Assembly (NCBI RefSeq): GCF_000815105.2
Contig: NZ_CP010310.2
Coordinates: 1,426,001 to 1,490,000, forward strand
Direction: 5' to 3'
Origin: Pandoraea pulmonicola
Lineage (GTDB): Bacteria > Pseudomonadota > Gammaproteobacteria > Burkholderiales > Burkholderiaceae
Length of the DNA stretch: 64,000 nt
Position 1 is the first letter of the stretch. Every line of letters starts with the position of its first letter. The notes beneath the pieces were generated by a model. It was not told the DNA's origin and made no database searches. It saw only the letters and a program-made list of their open reading frames with translations. The position numbers and the translations under genes are program-made. This document shows, one piece after another, positions 55,316 through 64,000 of this stretch.

Positions 55316-56491
55316 ATGGAATTCGAGGTCTGGTGGCTTCTGGCCATCCCTGTGATCTTCGGCTGCGGCTGGGTGGCCGCACGCCTGGATCTGCGCAGTC
55401 TGCTCTCGGAGAGTCGTAATCTGCCGGCCTCCTACTTCCGGGGTCTCAACTTCCTGTTGAACGAACAGCCGGACAAGGCGATCGATGCCTTCATCGAAGT
55501 CGCCAAGCTCGACCCGGAAACCACCGAGTTGCACTTCGCACTGGGCAGCTTGTTCCGCCGTCGCGGCGAGACCGAGCGCGCCATTCGCGTGCATCAGAAT
55601 CTGCTCTCGCGCGACGACCTGCCGCAAGCCGACCAGGAGCATGCGCTCTACGAACTCGGCCACGACTTCCTCAAAGCCGGTTTGCTCGATCGTGCGGAGG
55701 AGGCGTTCGGCCGTCTGCATTCGGGCGCCTATGCGAAGTCGGCGCAGCACGCCAAGCTCACGATCTATCAGATCGAGAAAGAGTGGCGCAAGGCACTCTC
55801 CGAAGCCGAGACGCTGAGCGACCTCGATCCTGCCGTGTCCTACCGCAAGGAGATCGCGCAGTTCCACTGCGAGCTGGCGCAGGAAGCGCTGCAGCGCAAG
55901 GATGCCGAGGCCGTCTCGCGCGAGCTCGATGCCGCGCTTGCCATCAATCCCGCCAACGTACGGGCCCCGCTGCTGCGTGGCGACATGCTGCTGGCGGCGG
56001 GCGACGCGGCCGGCGCGCTGGCCGTGCTGCGCACCATCGAAGAACAGAACCCGGTGTATCTGGGCCTCGCGGCCAAGCGTCTGATGCGCGCCTACGAGGC
56101 GCTGGGGCGAGCGCCGGAGGGCCTCGCCGCGTTGTGCGACGCGCTGCGCAGGAATCCGTCGGACGATCTACTGGAGATCGTCTATGAGAAGACGGTGGCC
56201 CTCGAAGGCCCCGAAGCCGCGTTGAAGCTCATGCGCGAGCTCATGCATCGCGCGCCGAGCGCGCCGGGCATGGCGCGCCTGCTCGAAGCCCACGCCGCCA
56301 CGGCGCACGGCGACACGCAAGCCGACCTCGCGCTCATGGGCAAGCTGATCACGCAGCGCACCAAGTCGCTGCCGCGCTACGTCTGCGACCAGTGCGGCTT
56401 CCGCGCGCGACTGTTCTACTGGCAATGTCCCGGCTGTAACGGCTGGGAGACCTATACGCCGCGACGTGCCGACGTGCCGGCGGCCTCCTAA
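55316..56491 (+). CDS. lapB: LapB (YciM), LPS assembly TPR protein
   Basis: 391 residues. One N-terminal membrane helix, a run of TPR helices to about residue 330, and a rubredoxin-type metal knuckle with Cys357, Cys360, Cys371 and Cys374. It presents LpxC to FtsH, balancing LPS and phospholipid synthesis. Confidence 0.94.
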   Translation: MEFEVWWLLAIPVIFGCGWVAARLDLRSLLSESRNLPASYFRGLNFLLNEQPDKAIDAFIEVAKLDPETTELHFALGSLFRRRGETERAIRVHQNLLSRDDLPQADQEHALYELGHDFLKAGLLDRAEEAFGRLHSGAYAKSAQHAKLTIYQIEKEWRKALSEAETLSDLDPAVSYRKEIAQFHCELAQEALQRKDAEAVSRELDAALAINPANVRAPLLRGDMLLAAGDAAGALAVLRTIEEQNPVYLGLAAKRLMRAYEALGRAPEGLAALCDALRRNPSDDLLEIVYEKTVALEGPEAALKLMRELMHRAPSAPGMARLLEAHAATAHGDTQADLALMGKLITQRTKSLPRYVCDQCGFRARLFYWQCPGCNGWETYTPRRADVPAAS

Positions 56492-56512
56492 TTTCTTTAA
56501 GTTCGCGCAATC

Positions 56513-57886
56513 ATGAAAGTCACCATCATCGGCTCCGGTTACGTCGGCCTCGTCACGGGCGCTTGCCTGGCGGACGTCGGCAACGACGTGTTCTGTCTCG
56601 ACGTCGATCCGCGCAAGATCGACATCCTGAACAACGGCGGCGTGCCGATTCACGAACCGGGCCTGCAGGAAATCATCGCGCGCAACCGCGAAGCCGGCCG
56701 TCTGCAATTCTCGACGGATGTGGAAGCCTCGGTCGCGCATGGCGACGTCCAGTTCATTGCCGTGGGCACGCCGCCGGACGAAGACGGCTCGGCGGATCTG
56801 CAATACGTCGTAGCCGCTGCACGCAACATCGGCCGCTATGCAAAGAGCTTCAAGGTCATCGTCGACAAGTCGACTGTGCCCGTCGGCACGGCGGACAAGG
56901 TCCGGGCTGCCGTGTCGGAAGAGCTCGTCAAGCGCGGCGAAACCGTGGCGTTCTCGGTCGTCTCGAACCCCGAATTCCTGAAGGAAGGCGCGGCCGTGGA
57001 CGACTTCATGCGTCCGGACCGCATCGTGATCGGCGTGGATGACGACGCCGACGGCCAGCAGGCCCGTGCGATGATGAAGCGCCTGTACTCGCCGTTCAAT
57101 CGCAACCACGAGCGCACGCTTTACATGGACGTGCGCTCGGCCGAGTTCACGAAGTACGCCGCCAACGCCATGCTGGCCACGCGCATCTCCTTCATGAACG
57201 AACTGGCGAACCTTGCCGATCGTGTTGGCGTGGATATCGAAGACGTGCGTCAGGGCATCGGCTCGGACCCGCGTATCGGCTATCACTTTCTGTATGCCGG
57301 CTGCGGTTACGGCGGCTCGTGCTTCCCGAAGGACGTGCAGGCGCTCGTGCGCACGGCGGAAGACTACGGTTTGCCGCTGCGCATCCTGAACGCGGTCGAG
57401 GCCGTCAATGAAACGCAGAAGGCCGTGCTGATCGACAAGATCGTGGCGCGCCTGGGCGAAGACCTCTCGGATAAGACGTTCGCCCTGTGGGGCCTGGCGT
57501 TCAAGCCGAACACCGACGACATGCGCGAAGCGCCGAGCCGCCGAGTGATCGCGGAGCTGGTGCGGCGCGGTGCGCGGGTGCGCGCGTACGATCCGGTGGC
57601 ACTCGAAGAAGCCCGTCGCGTGATCACGCTCGACTTCGCCAACGACCCGGCGGCCCATGAGCGGGTCGCATTCTGTGCGACGCAGAACGACACGCTCACC
57701 GGCGCCGACGCCCTCGTGATCGTGACCGAATGGAAGGCGTTCCGCAGCCCCGACTTCGCTCGCGTGAAGGCCGCACTGTCGGTGCCGCTGATCTTTGACG
57801 GCCGCAACCTTTACGATCCGGAAGCCATGACGGAACTGGGTATCGAATACCACGGCATTGGCCGCGGCTCGAACGAGACGGCCTGA
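56513..57886 (+). CDS. ugd: UDP-glucose 6-dehydrogenase
   Basis: 457 residues. NAD site [12 protein letters not shown] at residues 5-16, catalytic Cys270 in [10 protein letters not shown]. Makes UDP-glucuronate for polysaccharide or for aminoarabinose on lipid A. Its placement next to lapB and the heptose genes ties it to envelope sugar supply. Confidence 0.96.
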   Translation: MKVTIIGSGYVGLVTGACLADVGNDVFCLDVDPRKIDILNNGGVPIHEPGLQEIIARNREAGRLQFSTDVEASVAHGDVQFIAVGTPPDEDGSADLQYVVAAARNIGRYAKSFKVIVDKSTVPVGTADKVRAAVSEELVKRGETVAFSVVSNPEFLKEGAAVDDFMRPDRIVIGVDDDADGQQARAMMKRLYSPFNRNHERTLYMDVRSAEFTKYAANAMLATRISFMNELANLADRVGVDIEDVRQGIGSDPRIGYHFLYAGCGYGGSCFPKDVQALVRTAEDYGLPLRILNAVEAVNETQKAVLIDKIVARLGEDLSDKTFALWGLAFKPNTDDMREAPSRRVIAELVRRGARVRAYDPVALEEARRVITLDFANDPAAHERVAFCATQNDTLTGADALVIVTEWKAFRSPDFARVKAALSVPLIFDGRNLYDPEAMTELGIEYHGIGRGSNETA

Positions 57887-57903
57887 ATTTCGAGGAGCGA
57901 CGG

Positions 57904-58893
57904 ATGACTTCGACGGCAACTTCGCTCACGCGCACGGTGCAGGCGCCGGGCGTGCCCAATGTGTCTCGCGAGGCATTTGCCCGCGCGCGCGTGCTGATCG
58001 TCGGCGACGTGATGCTCGACCGCTACTGGTTCGGCGACGTCAACCGAATTTCGCCGGAGGCGCCGGTGCCGGTGGTGCATATCAAGCGCAACGAGGAACG
58101 TCTCGGCGGTGCGGCGAACGTGGCGCTTAACGCCACGTCGCTCGGCGCACAGGCGGGTCTGCTGTGCGTACTCGGCGAGGACGAACCTGGTGTCCGCGTG
58201 GCCAATCTGCTCGATGCGAGCGGTGTGAACGCGTTTGTCACGCGCGACGCCGATCTGGCCACGACCATCAAGCTGCGCATCGTCTCGCGTCAGCAGCAAC
58301 TGCTGCGCATCGATTTTGAAAACCAGCCGGCGCGCGAAGTGTTGCTCGCGGTGCTCGATCAGTATCGTCAGCTGCTTGCCGACTACGACATCGTGCTGCT
58401 CTCGGACTATGCCAAGGGCGGCCTCACGCACGTGCAGCCGATGATCGACGCCGCGCGCGCGGCAGGCAAGCCGGTGCTGGTCGATCCCAAGGGCAGCGAC
58501 TACGAGCGCTATCGCGGCGCCACCATCCTCACCCCGAACCGCTCGGAACTGCAGCAGGTCGTGGGCGAATGGCGCTCGGAGGACGATCTCACGGCGCGTG
58601 CGCAGAATCTGCGCGAGTCGCTGCACCTCGAAGCGCTGCTGCTCACGCGCTCGGAGGAGGGTATGACGCTCTTCACCGAGAGCGGCGCTCTGCACGTGCC
58701 GGCGCAAGCTCGCGAAGTTTATGACGTCTCGGGGGCGGGCGACACCGTGATCGCCACGCTCGCCGCGTCGCTGGCGGCCGGGTTGCCGCTCGCGCAGGCC
58801 GTCGTGCTCGCCAACCGTGCCGGCAGTATCGTCGTGGGCAAGCTGGGCACGGCGACCGTGGACTACACCGAACTCTTTTCCGAATCGATATGA
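57904..58893 (+). CDS. rfaE1: D-glycero-beta-D-manno-heptose-7-phosphate kinase
   Basis: 329 residues, PfkB-family kinase without the adenylyltransferase domain (so the E1 half of HldE only). Motifs [29 protein letters not shown] and the late [16 protein letters not shown] with the catalytic Asp. Overlaps rfaD by four bases. Confidence 0.93.
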   Translation: MTSTATSLTRTVQAPGVPNVSREAFARARVLIVGDVMLDRYWFGDVNRISPEAPVPVVHIKRNEERLGGAANVALNATSLGAQAGLLCVLGEDEPGVRVANLLDASGVNAFVTRDADLATTIKLRIVSRQQQLLRIDFENQPAREVLLAVLDQYRQLLADYDIVLLSDYAKGGLTHVQPMIDAARAAGKPVLVDPKGSDYERYRGATILTPNRSELQQVVGEWRSEDDLTARAQNLRESLHLEALLLTRSEEGMTLFTESGALHVPAQAREVYDVSGAGDTVIATLAASLAAGLPLAQAVVLANRAGSIVVGKLGTATVDYTELFSESI

Positions 58894-59894
58894 CCATCAT
58901 CGTGACCGGCGCCGCGGGCTTTATCGGCGCAAACCTCGTCAAGGCACTCAACGAGCGCGGCGAGACCGACATCGTGGCGGTCGACAACCTCACGCGCGCC
59001 GACAAGTTCCTCAATCTGGTCGACTGCGAGATCAGCGACTACCTGGACAAGTCCGACTTCGTCGCGCGTTTCCAGAGACGCGAATTCGGTCGTGTGCGCG
59101 CGATCTTTCACGAAGGCGCGTGCTCCGACACGATGGAGACGGACGGCCGCTACATGATGGAGAACAACTTCCGCTACACGCGCGCGTTGTTCGAAGCCTG
59201 TCAGACGCAGACCGTGCCGTTCCTGTACGCCTCGTCGGCGGCCACGTACGGCGCGTCGGAGACGTTCGTGGAAGCGCGCGAATGCGAGAAGCCGCTGAAC
59301 GTCTACGGCTACTCGAAATTCCTGTTCGACCAGATCGTGCGGCGCGCCATGCGCGAGGCGGGCGGCAAGCTGCCAAGCCAGGTGGCCGGCTTCCGCTACT
59401 TCAACGTGTATGGCCCGCGCGAAGCGCACAAGGGGCGCATGGCCTCGGTGGCGTTCCACAACTTCAACGAGTTCCGCGCCAACGGCCGCGTGAAGCTGTT
59501 CGGCGAGTACAACGGGTATGCCGCGGGCATGCAAAGCCGCGACTTCGTGTCCGTGGAAGACGTCGTCAAGGTGAACCTGCATTTCTTCGATCATCCCGAG
59601 CGAAGCGGCATCTTCAACCTCGGCACGGGGCGCGCGCAGCCGTTCAACGACATCGCGGTCGCCGTCATCAACACGCTGCGGGCCGAGGCGGGCGAAGCGC
59701 CGCTCGCGCTCGATGAAATGGTGCGCCAGGGGTTGGTCGAATACATCCCGTTCCCGGACGCGCTGCGCGGCAAGTACCAGTGCTTCACGCAGGCGAGTAT
59801 CGACCATCTGCGCCAGGCGGGTGGCTATCATCAGCCGTTCTACACCGTGGGCGAGGGCGTGTCGCGCTATGTGCGCTGGTTGCTCGCGCAGTGA
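58890..59894 (+). CDS. rfaD: ADP-L-glycero-D-manno-heptose-6-epimerase
   Basis: 334 residues, SDR epimerase with [16 protein letters not shown], the FHEGACSDT segment, catalytic Tyr/Lys in [10 protein letters not shown] and [12 protein letters not shown]. Last step of heptose precursor synthesis for LPS core; next to rfaE1. Confidence 0.96.
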   Translation: MTIIVTGAAGFIGANLVKALNERGETDIVAVDNLTRADKFLNLVDCEISDYLDKSDFVARFQRREFGRVRAIFHEGACSDTMETDGRYMMENNFRYTRALFEACQTQTVPFLYASSAATYGASETFVEARECEKPLNVYGYSKFLFDQIVRRAMREAGGKLPSQVAGFRYFNVYGPREAHKGRMASVAFHNFNEFRANGRVKLFGEYNGYAAGMQSRDFVSVEDVVKVNLHFFDHPERSGIFNLGTGRAQPFNDIAVAVINTLRAEAGEAPLALDEMVRQGLVEYIPFPDALRGKYQCFTQASIDHLRQAGGYHQPFYTVGEGVSRYVRWLLAQ

Positions 59895-59919
59895 GCGCCG
59901 GTCGCTGAAGCCATACGGA

Positions 59920-59951
59920 CGGGGAGCCCAAACGGCTCCCCGTTTTGTTTC
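59920..59951 (+). terminator. Terminator after rfaD
   Basis: Ten-base stem ACGGGGAGCC / GGCTCCCCGT, 5-base loop, T-rich tail TTTTGTTT; 26 bases after the stop. Confidence 0.88.
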
Positions 59952-60429
59952 GGAGCGATGCGCCGGGCGTGCATTGTGCCGCCGGTTCGAGCCGCGAAGG
60001 CAGCCTCTGTTCCGGTCCTCCTCGTCTGAGGCGTTCGCGCCGTCGAGTCGGGATCCGTTCCGGGCACGACGCGGGCTGTCGGGAGGCATGCCAATGGCCT
60101 GATGTCATCCATAAGCGGCCTGCGGCGTTAACGAAGAAATGGGCGAACTCGGCAATGCGCCGACTGACGCCTCAGGAGAAGAGCATGGGGCGCTTTCGCA
60201 CAGGTCTGACGGTGTGCGGACGCGGCGCCCGGCAGGTGTTGTGAGGTTGTGGCAAGCGGTGCCGCGCGGGGAATCCCCGGTGGCGAAAGGGAGGGTGTGG
60301 CGCTCGGGCTATCGAATGCCGTTCGTCATAGCCATTGGCGTGAGCCGGGCCGTTGCCGTCCGAATACACCGGACGCGAGACGGAACAGGGTGGGAGCGGT
60401 GGCCGGCTCGTCTTCACAAGGATCGCATC
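59952..60429. other. Intergenic region before comEA-like gene
   Basis: 478 bases with no convincing gene on either strand; short GC-driven frames only. It must hold the comEA-like promoter; I see no defined element. Confidence 0.45.
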
Positions 60430-61269
60430 ATGCTTCGCAAACTCTTGCTGGCGGTGGTTACCTTCTTCGCCCTCTGCGGCCTGGCCATGGCCGCTGTCGA
60501 CATCAACACCGCCGATCAGGCGCAGCTCGAATCGCTCAAGGGCATCGGGCCGGTCAAGTCCAAAGCCATCATCGACGAGCGGAACGCGCACGGCCCATAC
60601 AAGGATGCCGCCGATGTCGCCAAGCGCGTCAAAGGTCTTGGCAACAAGTCTGTTGCCACGCTGCAATCGGAAGGGATGACGATCGGCGGACAGGGTGCTG
60701 CCACGTCGGCGGCACCATCGGCCAAGGCCCCGGCTGCCACGGCCCCAGCCGCACAGGCACCGGCGGCGGCGAAACCTGCGCCCATCGCACCGGCAACGGC
60801 GACGCAGCCGCCTTCGGCGCCATCCAAGCCGGCCCCCTCCGCAGCGACCCAGGCCGCCCCTGCGGCTGCCACCTCGGCCAAGACGGTACCGCCGGCGGCA
60901 GCGACCTCCGCCACTGGCGCAGCCGCGGGTGCGGCTGCCGCGACCGAGGCAACGGTAGGCAAGACGAAGAAATCGAAGGCGTCGAAGGAGGCTGCCGCGA
61001 CCGCTGGCGGTTCGGCACCTGCTGCCGACACGGCACCGGCCAAGTCCGGCAAATCGAAAGCTTCGAAGGCGACGGGCTCGGCCAGTGCCAATGTCGCGGC
61101 ACCGACCGCCGCGCCGGACGCGAAGACTTCCAGGTCGAAGAAGTCGAAGGACGCCAAGGCCGCGGCCACACCTGAGCCGGGCTCCGCAGCGGATGAGGCG
61201 GGCAAGAAAAAATCGTCCAGGTCGAAGAAGTCCAAGGCGCCTGCCTCGACGAGCGAGCCCAAGGTCTGA
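60430..61269 (+). CDS. ComEA-like helix-hairpin-helix protein with long Ala/Lys-rich tail
   Basis: 279 residues from the ATG at 60430. Signal peptide MLRKLLLAVVTFFALCGLAM; a complete HhH pair (VDINTADQAQLESLKGIGPV ... KAIIDERNAHGPYKDAADVA ... GLGNKS) at residues 23-80. The remaining 200 residues are low complexity: Ala/Pro at first, then four Lys/Ser clusters (KTKKSKASKE, KSGKSKASKA, SRSKKSKDAK, KKKSSRSKKSKA) spaced in alanine, like a histone H1 tail. ComEA binds incoming DNA in natural transformation; the tail suggests extra non-specific DNA binding or a periplasmic condensing role. Confidence 0.85.
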   Translation: MLRKLLLAVVTFFALCGLAMAAVDINTADQAQLESLKGIGPVKSKAIIDERNAHGPYKDAADVAKRVKGLGNKSVATLQSEGMTIGGQGAATSAAPSAKAPAATAPAAQAPAAAKPAPIAPATATQPPSAPSKPAPSAATQAAPAAATSAKTVPPAAATSATGAAAGAAAATEATVGKTKKSKASKEAAATAGGSAPAADTAPAKSGKSKASKATGSASANVAAPTAAPDAKTSRSKKSKDAKAAATPEPGSAADEAGKKKSSRSKKSKAPASTSEPKV

Positions 61270-61402
61270 ACCGAAGTCCAGACCTGAGCGCCGCACCGGT
61301 CGGGAGCGCACACGCGCCTCCCGGCCGGGAGACCTTACCCGGAGCACGGGCTTGGCCGGTGGATTAGAATGTTCCGATTCCCGACCGAAAAAGCTTAGCG
61401 CA

Positions 61403-62305
61403 ATGGCCTATAAGACTATCGAAGACACCATCGGCAACACGCCGCTGGTGCAACTGGTGCGTTTGCCCGACGATGAAATCCGTCGCCGCAACAACGTGAT
61501 TCTCGGCAAGCTCGAGGGCAACAACCCCGCCGGCTCGGTGAAGGATCGTCCGGCACTGTCGATGATCAAGCACGCCGAAGCGCGTGGGCGCATCAAGCCG
61601 GGTGACACGCTCATCGAAGCGACCTCGGGCAACACCGGCATCGCACTGGCGATGGCCGCCGCGATCCGCGGCTACAAGATGGTGCTGATCATGCCGGAGG
61701 ATCTTTCGATCGAGCGCCGTCAAAGCATGGGCGCCTATGGTGCCGAGATCACCCTCACGCCGGTCAAGGGCGGCATGGAATACGCGCGCGACCTCGCCGA
61801 GCAGATGCAGCGCGATGGGCGCGGCATCATCCTCGATCAGTTCGCCAACCCCGACAATCCGCGTGCGCACTATGAAACCACCGGTCCGGAAATCTGGCGC
61901 GACACCGAGGGGCGCGTCACGCACTTCGTCTCCGCGATGGGGACGACGGGCACGATCATGGGCGTCTCGCAATACCTGAAGGAACAGAACGAGGCGATCC
62001 AGATCATCGGCGCCGAGCCGGCGGAAGGCTCGCGCATCCCGGGCATCCGCAAGTGGCCGGAAGCCTATCTGCCGAAGATCTTCGATCGCGCGCGGGTGGA
62101 TCGCACAGTCTCGGTGACGCAGTCGGATGCCGAAGTCATGGCGCGTCGTCTCGCGGCCGAAGAGGGCATCTTCTGTGGCATCTCGGCGGCGGGGGCCTGC
62201 CAGATCGCACTCAACCTCGCGCGCGAAGTCGAGAACGCGACGATCGTGTTCGTCGTGTGCGACCGTGGCGACCGCTACCTCTCGACGGGCGTATTTCCTG
62301 CCTGA
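61403..62305 (+). CDS. cysM: O-acetylserine sulfhydrylase B (cysteine synthase B)
   Basis: 300 residues from the ATG at 61403. PLP lysine Lys47 in NPAGSVKDRPA, TSGNTGIALAMAAA, and the CysM-type SIERRQSMGAYGAE in place of the CysK equivalent. Joins sulfide or thiosulfate to O-acetylserine. It is the last step of the sulfur route begun at 13189. Confidence 0.95.
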   Translation: MAYKTIEDTIGNTPLVQLVRLPDDEIRRRNNVILGKLEGNNPAGSVKDRPALSMIKHAEARGRIKPGDTLIEATSGNTGIALAMAAAIRGYKMVLIMPEDLSIERRQSMGAYGAEITLTPVKGGMEYARDLAEQMQRDGRGIILDQFANPDNPRAHYETTGPEIWRDTEGRVTHFVSAMGTTGTIMGVSQYLKEQNEAIQIIGAEPAEGSRIPGIRKWPEAYLPKIFDRARVDRTVSVTQSDAEVMARRLAAEEGIFCGISAAGACQIALNLAREVENATIVFVVCDRGDRYLSTGVFPA

Positions 62306-62326
62306 GCGACGTTCGGCCGCCAACGA

Positions 62327-62350
62327 AAACGGGACCCTCGGGTCCCGTTT
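62327..62350. terminator. Bidirectional terminator after cysM
   Basis: AAACGGGAC / GTCCCGTTT stem with 6-base loop between convergent cysM and mltB. Confidence 0.8.
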
Positions 62351-62406
62351 GTCATTGCTGCACCGGCGACGGCCGCCTCGTCTGGGCCGGAGGGCCGGAG
62401 CTACGC

Positions 62407-63657
62407 TCACGGCGCGCGCGCGGCCTTGATCGCGTCCGCGAGGTCGTACACCGACATCGCGTAGAAGAAGCTGCGGTTGTAGCGCGTGAGCACGTAGAAG
62501 TTGTTCAGGCCCATGCGGTACTGCGTCGCCTGACCCGGCGTCGGCAGGTCGACGATGAGCACCGGCGTGTCGAGCGATGCGCCAACGTCGAGCCGCGGCT
62601 CGTTCATCAGCATGCCCGCCTTGATGAAGTCGCCAAGCTTCCAGTGCGGCTCCGGCTGCCCGTCGGCGCCCGCTTCGGCGAGACCCTGGCTGCCGCGATC
62701 GGCGGCAATGTTCCACACGATCGGCTGTCCCGTCTGCCAGCCGTGCTGCTTGAGGAAGTTGGCGACGCTGCCGATGGCATCGGCCACGTCGTTGCTCAGA
62801 TCGATCTTGCTGTCGCCGCTGAAATCGACGGCGTAGTTGCGGATCGACGATGGCATGAACTGCGGAATGCCAATGGCGCCCGCGTACGAGCCGTAGATGC
62901 CGAACGGATCGACACCGCGCTCGCGCGCATAGAGCAGCAGGTTTTCCAGCTCGTTGCGAAACAGCGCCATGCGCTCGGAGCGGTTGCGTGCCGGCGGGTA
63001 GTCGAACGCGAGGGTGGTGAGCGCGTCGATGGTGCGGAAGTTGCCCATGTTGCGCCCGTAGATTGTCTCCACGCCGATGATGGCGACGATGATTTCCTCG
63101 GGCACCCCGTATTGCCTGGCAGCGCGGGACAGGGCCGCGGCGTTCTGATTCCAGAACCGCACGCCGCCATTGATGCGGGTGGTATCGAGAAAACGCTTCT
63201 CGTAGTTGGTCCAGTTCTTCTTTCCAGGCACGGCCGGCGGCGCGGCTAGACGCGCCGCCGTCTGCGAGAACACCACACGCGAGAATATCCTCTGCAACTC
63301 GGCGCGATCGAAGCCATCGCGCGCCACGATGTCGTTGATGAACGCATCGACCTCGGGATTGGCGGCGTAGCGTTGCGGCACGACTTCTTCCTCGAACTCC
63401 GTTTGCGCGACCTGCTTGGGCCGCGCCTGCGCGTGCCCGGCGGTCGTACTCAGTGCGAAGGTGCCGATGCAAAGCGCGGCGCCGAGCACACGTGCGGGGC
63501 GCGACAGGCGCTGCAGGAGGGAACGATCGGAAGCGTTGCCGAGGGTGGCAGCCGCACGAAGGCGATGAGGACGATGCAGGCGGCCAGTGTCCGGTCGATG
63601 AGTGAGGCGCGAGGGCGCCGGCGAGAGTATGTCGTACATCCGTACCGGTGATGTCAT
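62407..63657 (-). CDS. mltB: Membrane-bound lytic murein transglycosylase B
   Basis: 416 residues (Met7 at 63639 is an alternative start). A long basic lead then a hydrophobic segment ARVLGAALCIGTFALSTTAG; no lipobox cysteine is seen at its end, so it may be soluble periplasmic rather than a lipoprotein. The MltB domain has catalytic Glu in IIGVETIYGRNMGNF, FDYPPARN, and GSYAGAIGIPQFMPSS. Cuts peptidoglycan to 1,6-anhydromuramyl ends. Confidence 0.93.
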   Translation of the reverse strand: MTSPVRMYDILSPAPSRLTHRPDTGRLHRPHRLRAAATLGNASDRSLLQRLSRPARVLGAALCIGTFALSTTAGHAQARPKQVAQTEFEEEVVPQRYAANPEVDAFINDIVARDGFDRAELQRIFSRVVFSQTAARLAAPPAVPGKKNWTNYEKRFLDTTRINGGVRFWNQNAAALSRAARQYGVPEEIIVAIIGVETIYGRNMGNFRTIDALTTLAFDYPPARNRSERMALFRNELENLLLYARERGVDPFGIYGSYAGAIGIPQFMPSSIRNYAVDFSGDSKIDLSNDVADAIGSVANFLKQHGWQTGQPIVWNIAADRGSQGLAEAGADGQPEPHWKLGDFIKAGMLMNEPRLDVGASLDTPVLIVDLPTPGQATQYRMGLNNFYVLTRYNRSFFYAMSVYDLADAIKAARAP

Positions 63658-64000
63658 GCTGTCTGTCAGGCCTGTATGAAGTCCACATACGATGCCGGCG
63701 CGCGGGCCGACGTCGTGTTAGTCGCGTTGAGGCCGTCGTCAGTTCGCACACCGATGACTCGATGGGCGCGACTGCGTCGAGCGTCAACCATTCATGCCAG
63801 TTTGCGCCGTCCCGAAATTCGGGAGATCGACCCTTACCGGCTGACACGGGTCTGCTGGGAGACTGTCTGGGAGTATAACCGAGTGCACCTGTGATACCTT
63901 TAGGCTTGTGCACTGTCCGTGACAATGCCCATGGGGGATGCCGGCCATCGGCGCGCGTTTGCCAGTGCAGGTTGTCGATGCATTCCGGCATTCGCTTGCC
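63658..64000. other. Window end, no supported gene
   Basis: 343 bases upstream of mltB, lower in GC at 63860-63910. Long open frames here are continuations of antisense shadows. I see no gene, tRNA or clear hairpin. Confidence 0.4.

Noticed and set aside
60172-61347. 391-codon minus-strand Arg/Gly-rich frame opposite the comEA-like gene
   Set aside because: Its composition is simply the antisense of the Ala/Lys-rich tail.
61364-63991. Very long minus-strand open frame across cysM and mltB
   Set aside because: It is antisense to cysM, has low-complexity Arg/Ala composition and no known domain; high GC makes such shadow frames common.

Overview
The window is a chromosomal stretch of a high-GC betaproteobacterium of the Burkholderiaceae. 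The block gyrA - serC - pheA - tyrA - aroA - cmk - rpsA - ihfB - lapA - lapB - (ugd) - rfaE - rfaD - cysM, the APS-reductase type cysteine cluster under a CysB regulator, and the ilvD - LysR - lgt neighbourhood all fit that family. Pandoraea is my best guess at genus, from overall impression only; no marker here proves it.

Region by region. (1) 1-2000: end of an AraC regulator overlapping an ArsO-like flavin monooxygenase, then a coiled-coil/membrane-anchored protein built from an 11-residue repeat. (2) 2092-9690: an accessory segment of lower GC ending at a tRNA-Leu(CAA). A 16-bp copy of the tRNA 3' end recurs at 2650 in the same orientation, and a tyrosine-recombinase fragment lies just beside the tRNA, so 2650-9605 looks like a decayed tRNA-integrated island. 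It carries an IpaH/SspH-like LRR-NEL E3 ubiquitin ligase effector, a small ABM-fold protein, an orphan vapB and a decayed vapBC, two of three copies (one broken) of a small unrecognised protein family that share an upstream element, a PLD-like protein and an alpha/beta hydrolase. (3) 9807-13055: a hydroxyacid dehydrogenase paired with a periplasmic binding protein, then CysB. (4) 13189-18640: TauE-like transporter, cysH, cysD, cysN, cobA and a CbiX-like chelatase: sulfate activation and reduction plus siroheme synthesis. (5) 18651-23782: lptG/lptF (LPS export), pepA, holC, a small protein and a cytochrome c. (6) 23987-29990: two ilvD paralogues of different subtype, a divergent LysR and lgt. 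(7) 30158-38337: a malonate catabolic locus: GntR regulator, TRAP transporter, malonyl-CoA decarboxylase, an enoyl-CoA hydratase-like protein, malonyl-CoA synthetase. (8) 38485-41719: SIMPL, EVE, ferritin-like and OmpA proteins. (9) 42131-62305: gyrA, a DUF2059 protein, the serine/aromatic amino acid operon running into cmk, rpsA and ihfB, then lapAB, ugd, heptose genes, a ComEA-like protein and cysM; mntH sits divergently next to cmk behind a near-perfect Fur-type box. (10) 62407-63657: mltB.

The two themes that hold the core together are sulfur assimilation (cysB, cysHDN, cobA, chelatase, cysM) and envelope building (lptFG, lgt, lapAB, ugd, rfaE/rfaD, ompA, mltB). The accessory theme is the tRNA-Leu island with a probable type III-secreted ubiquitin ligase; no secretion apparatus is visible in this window. 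GyrA carries alanine at position 83, the residue associated with intrinsically lower quinolone susceptibility in other bacteria.
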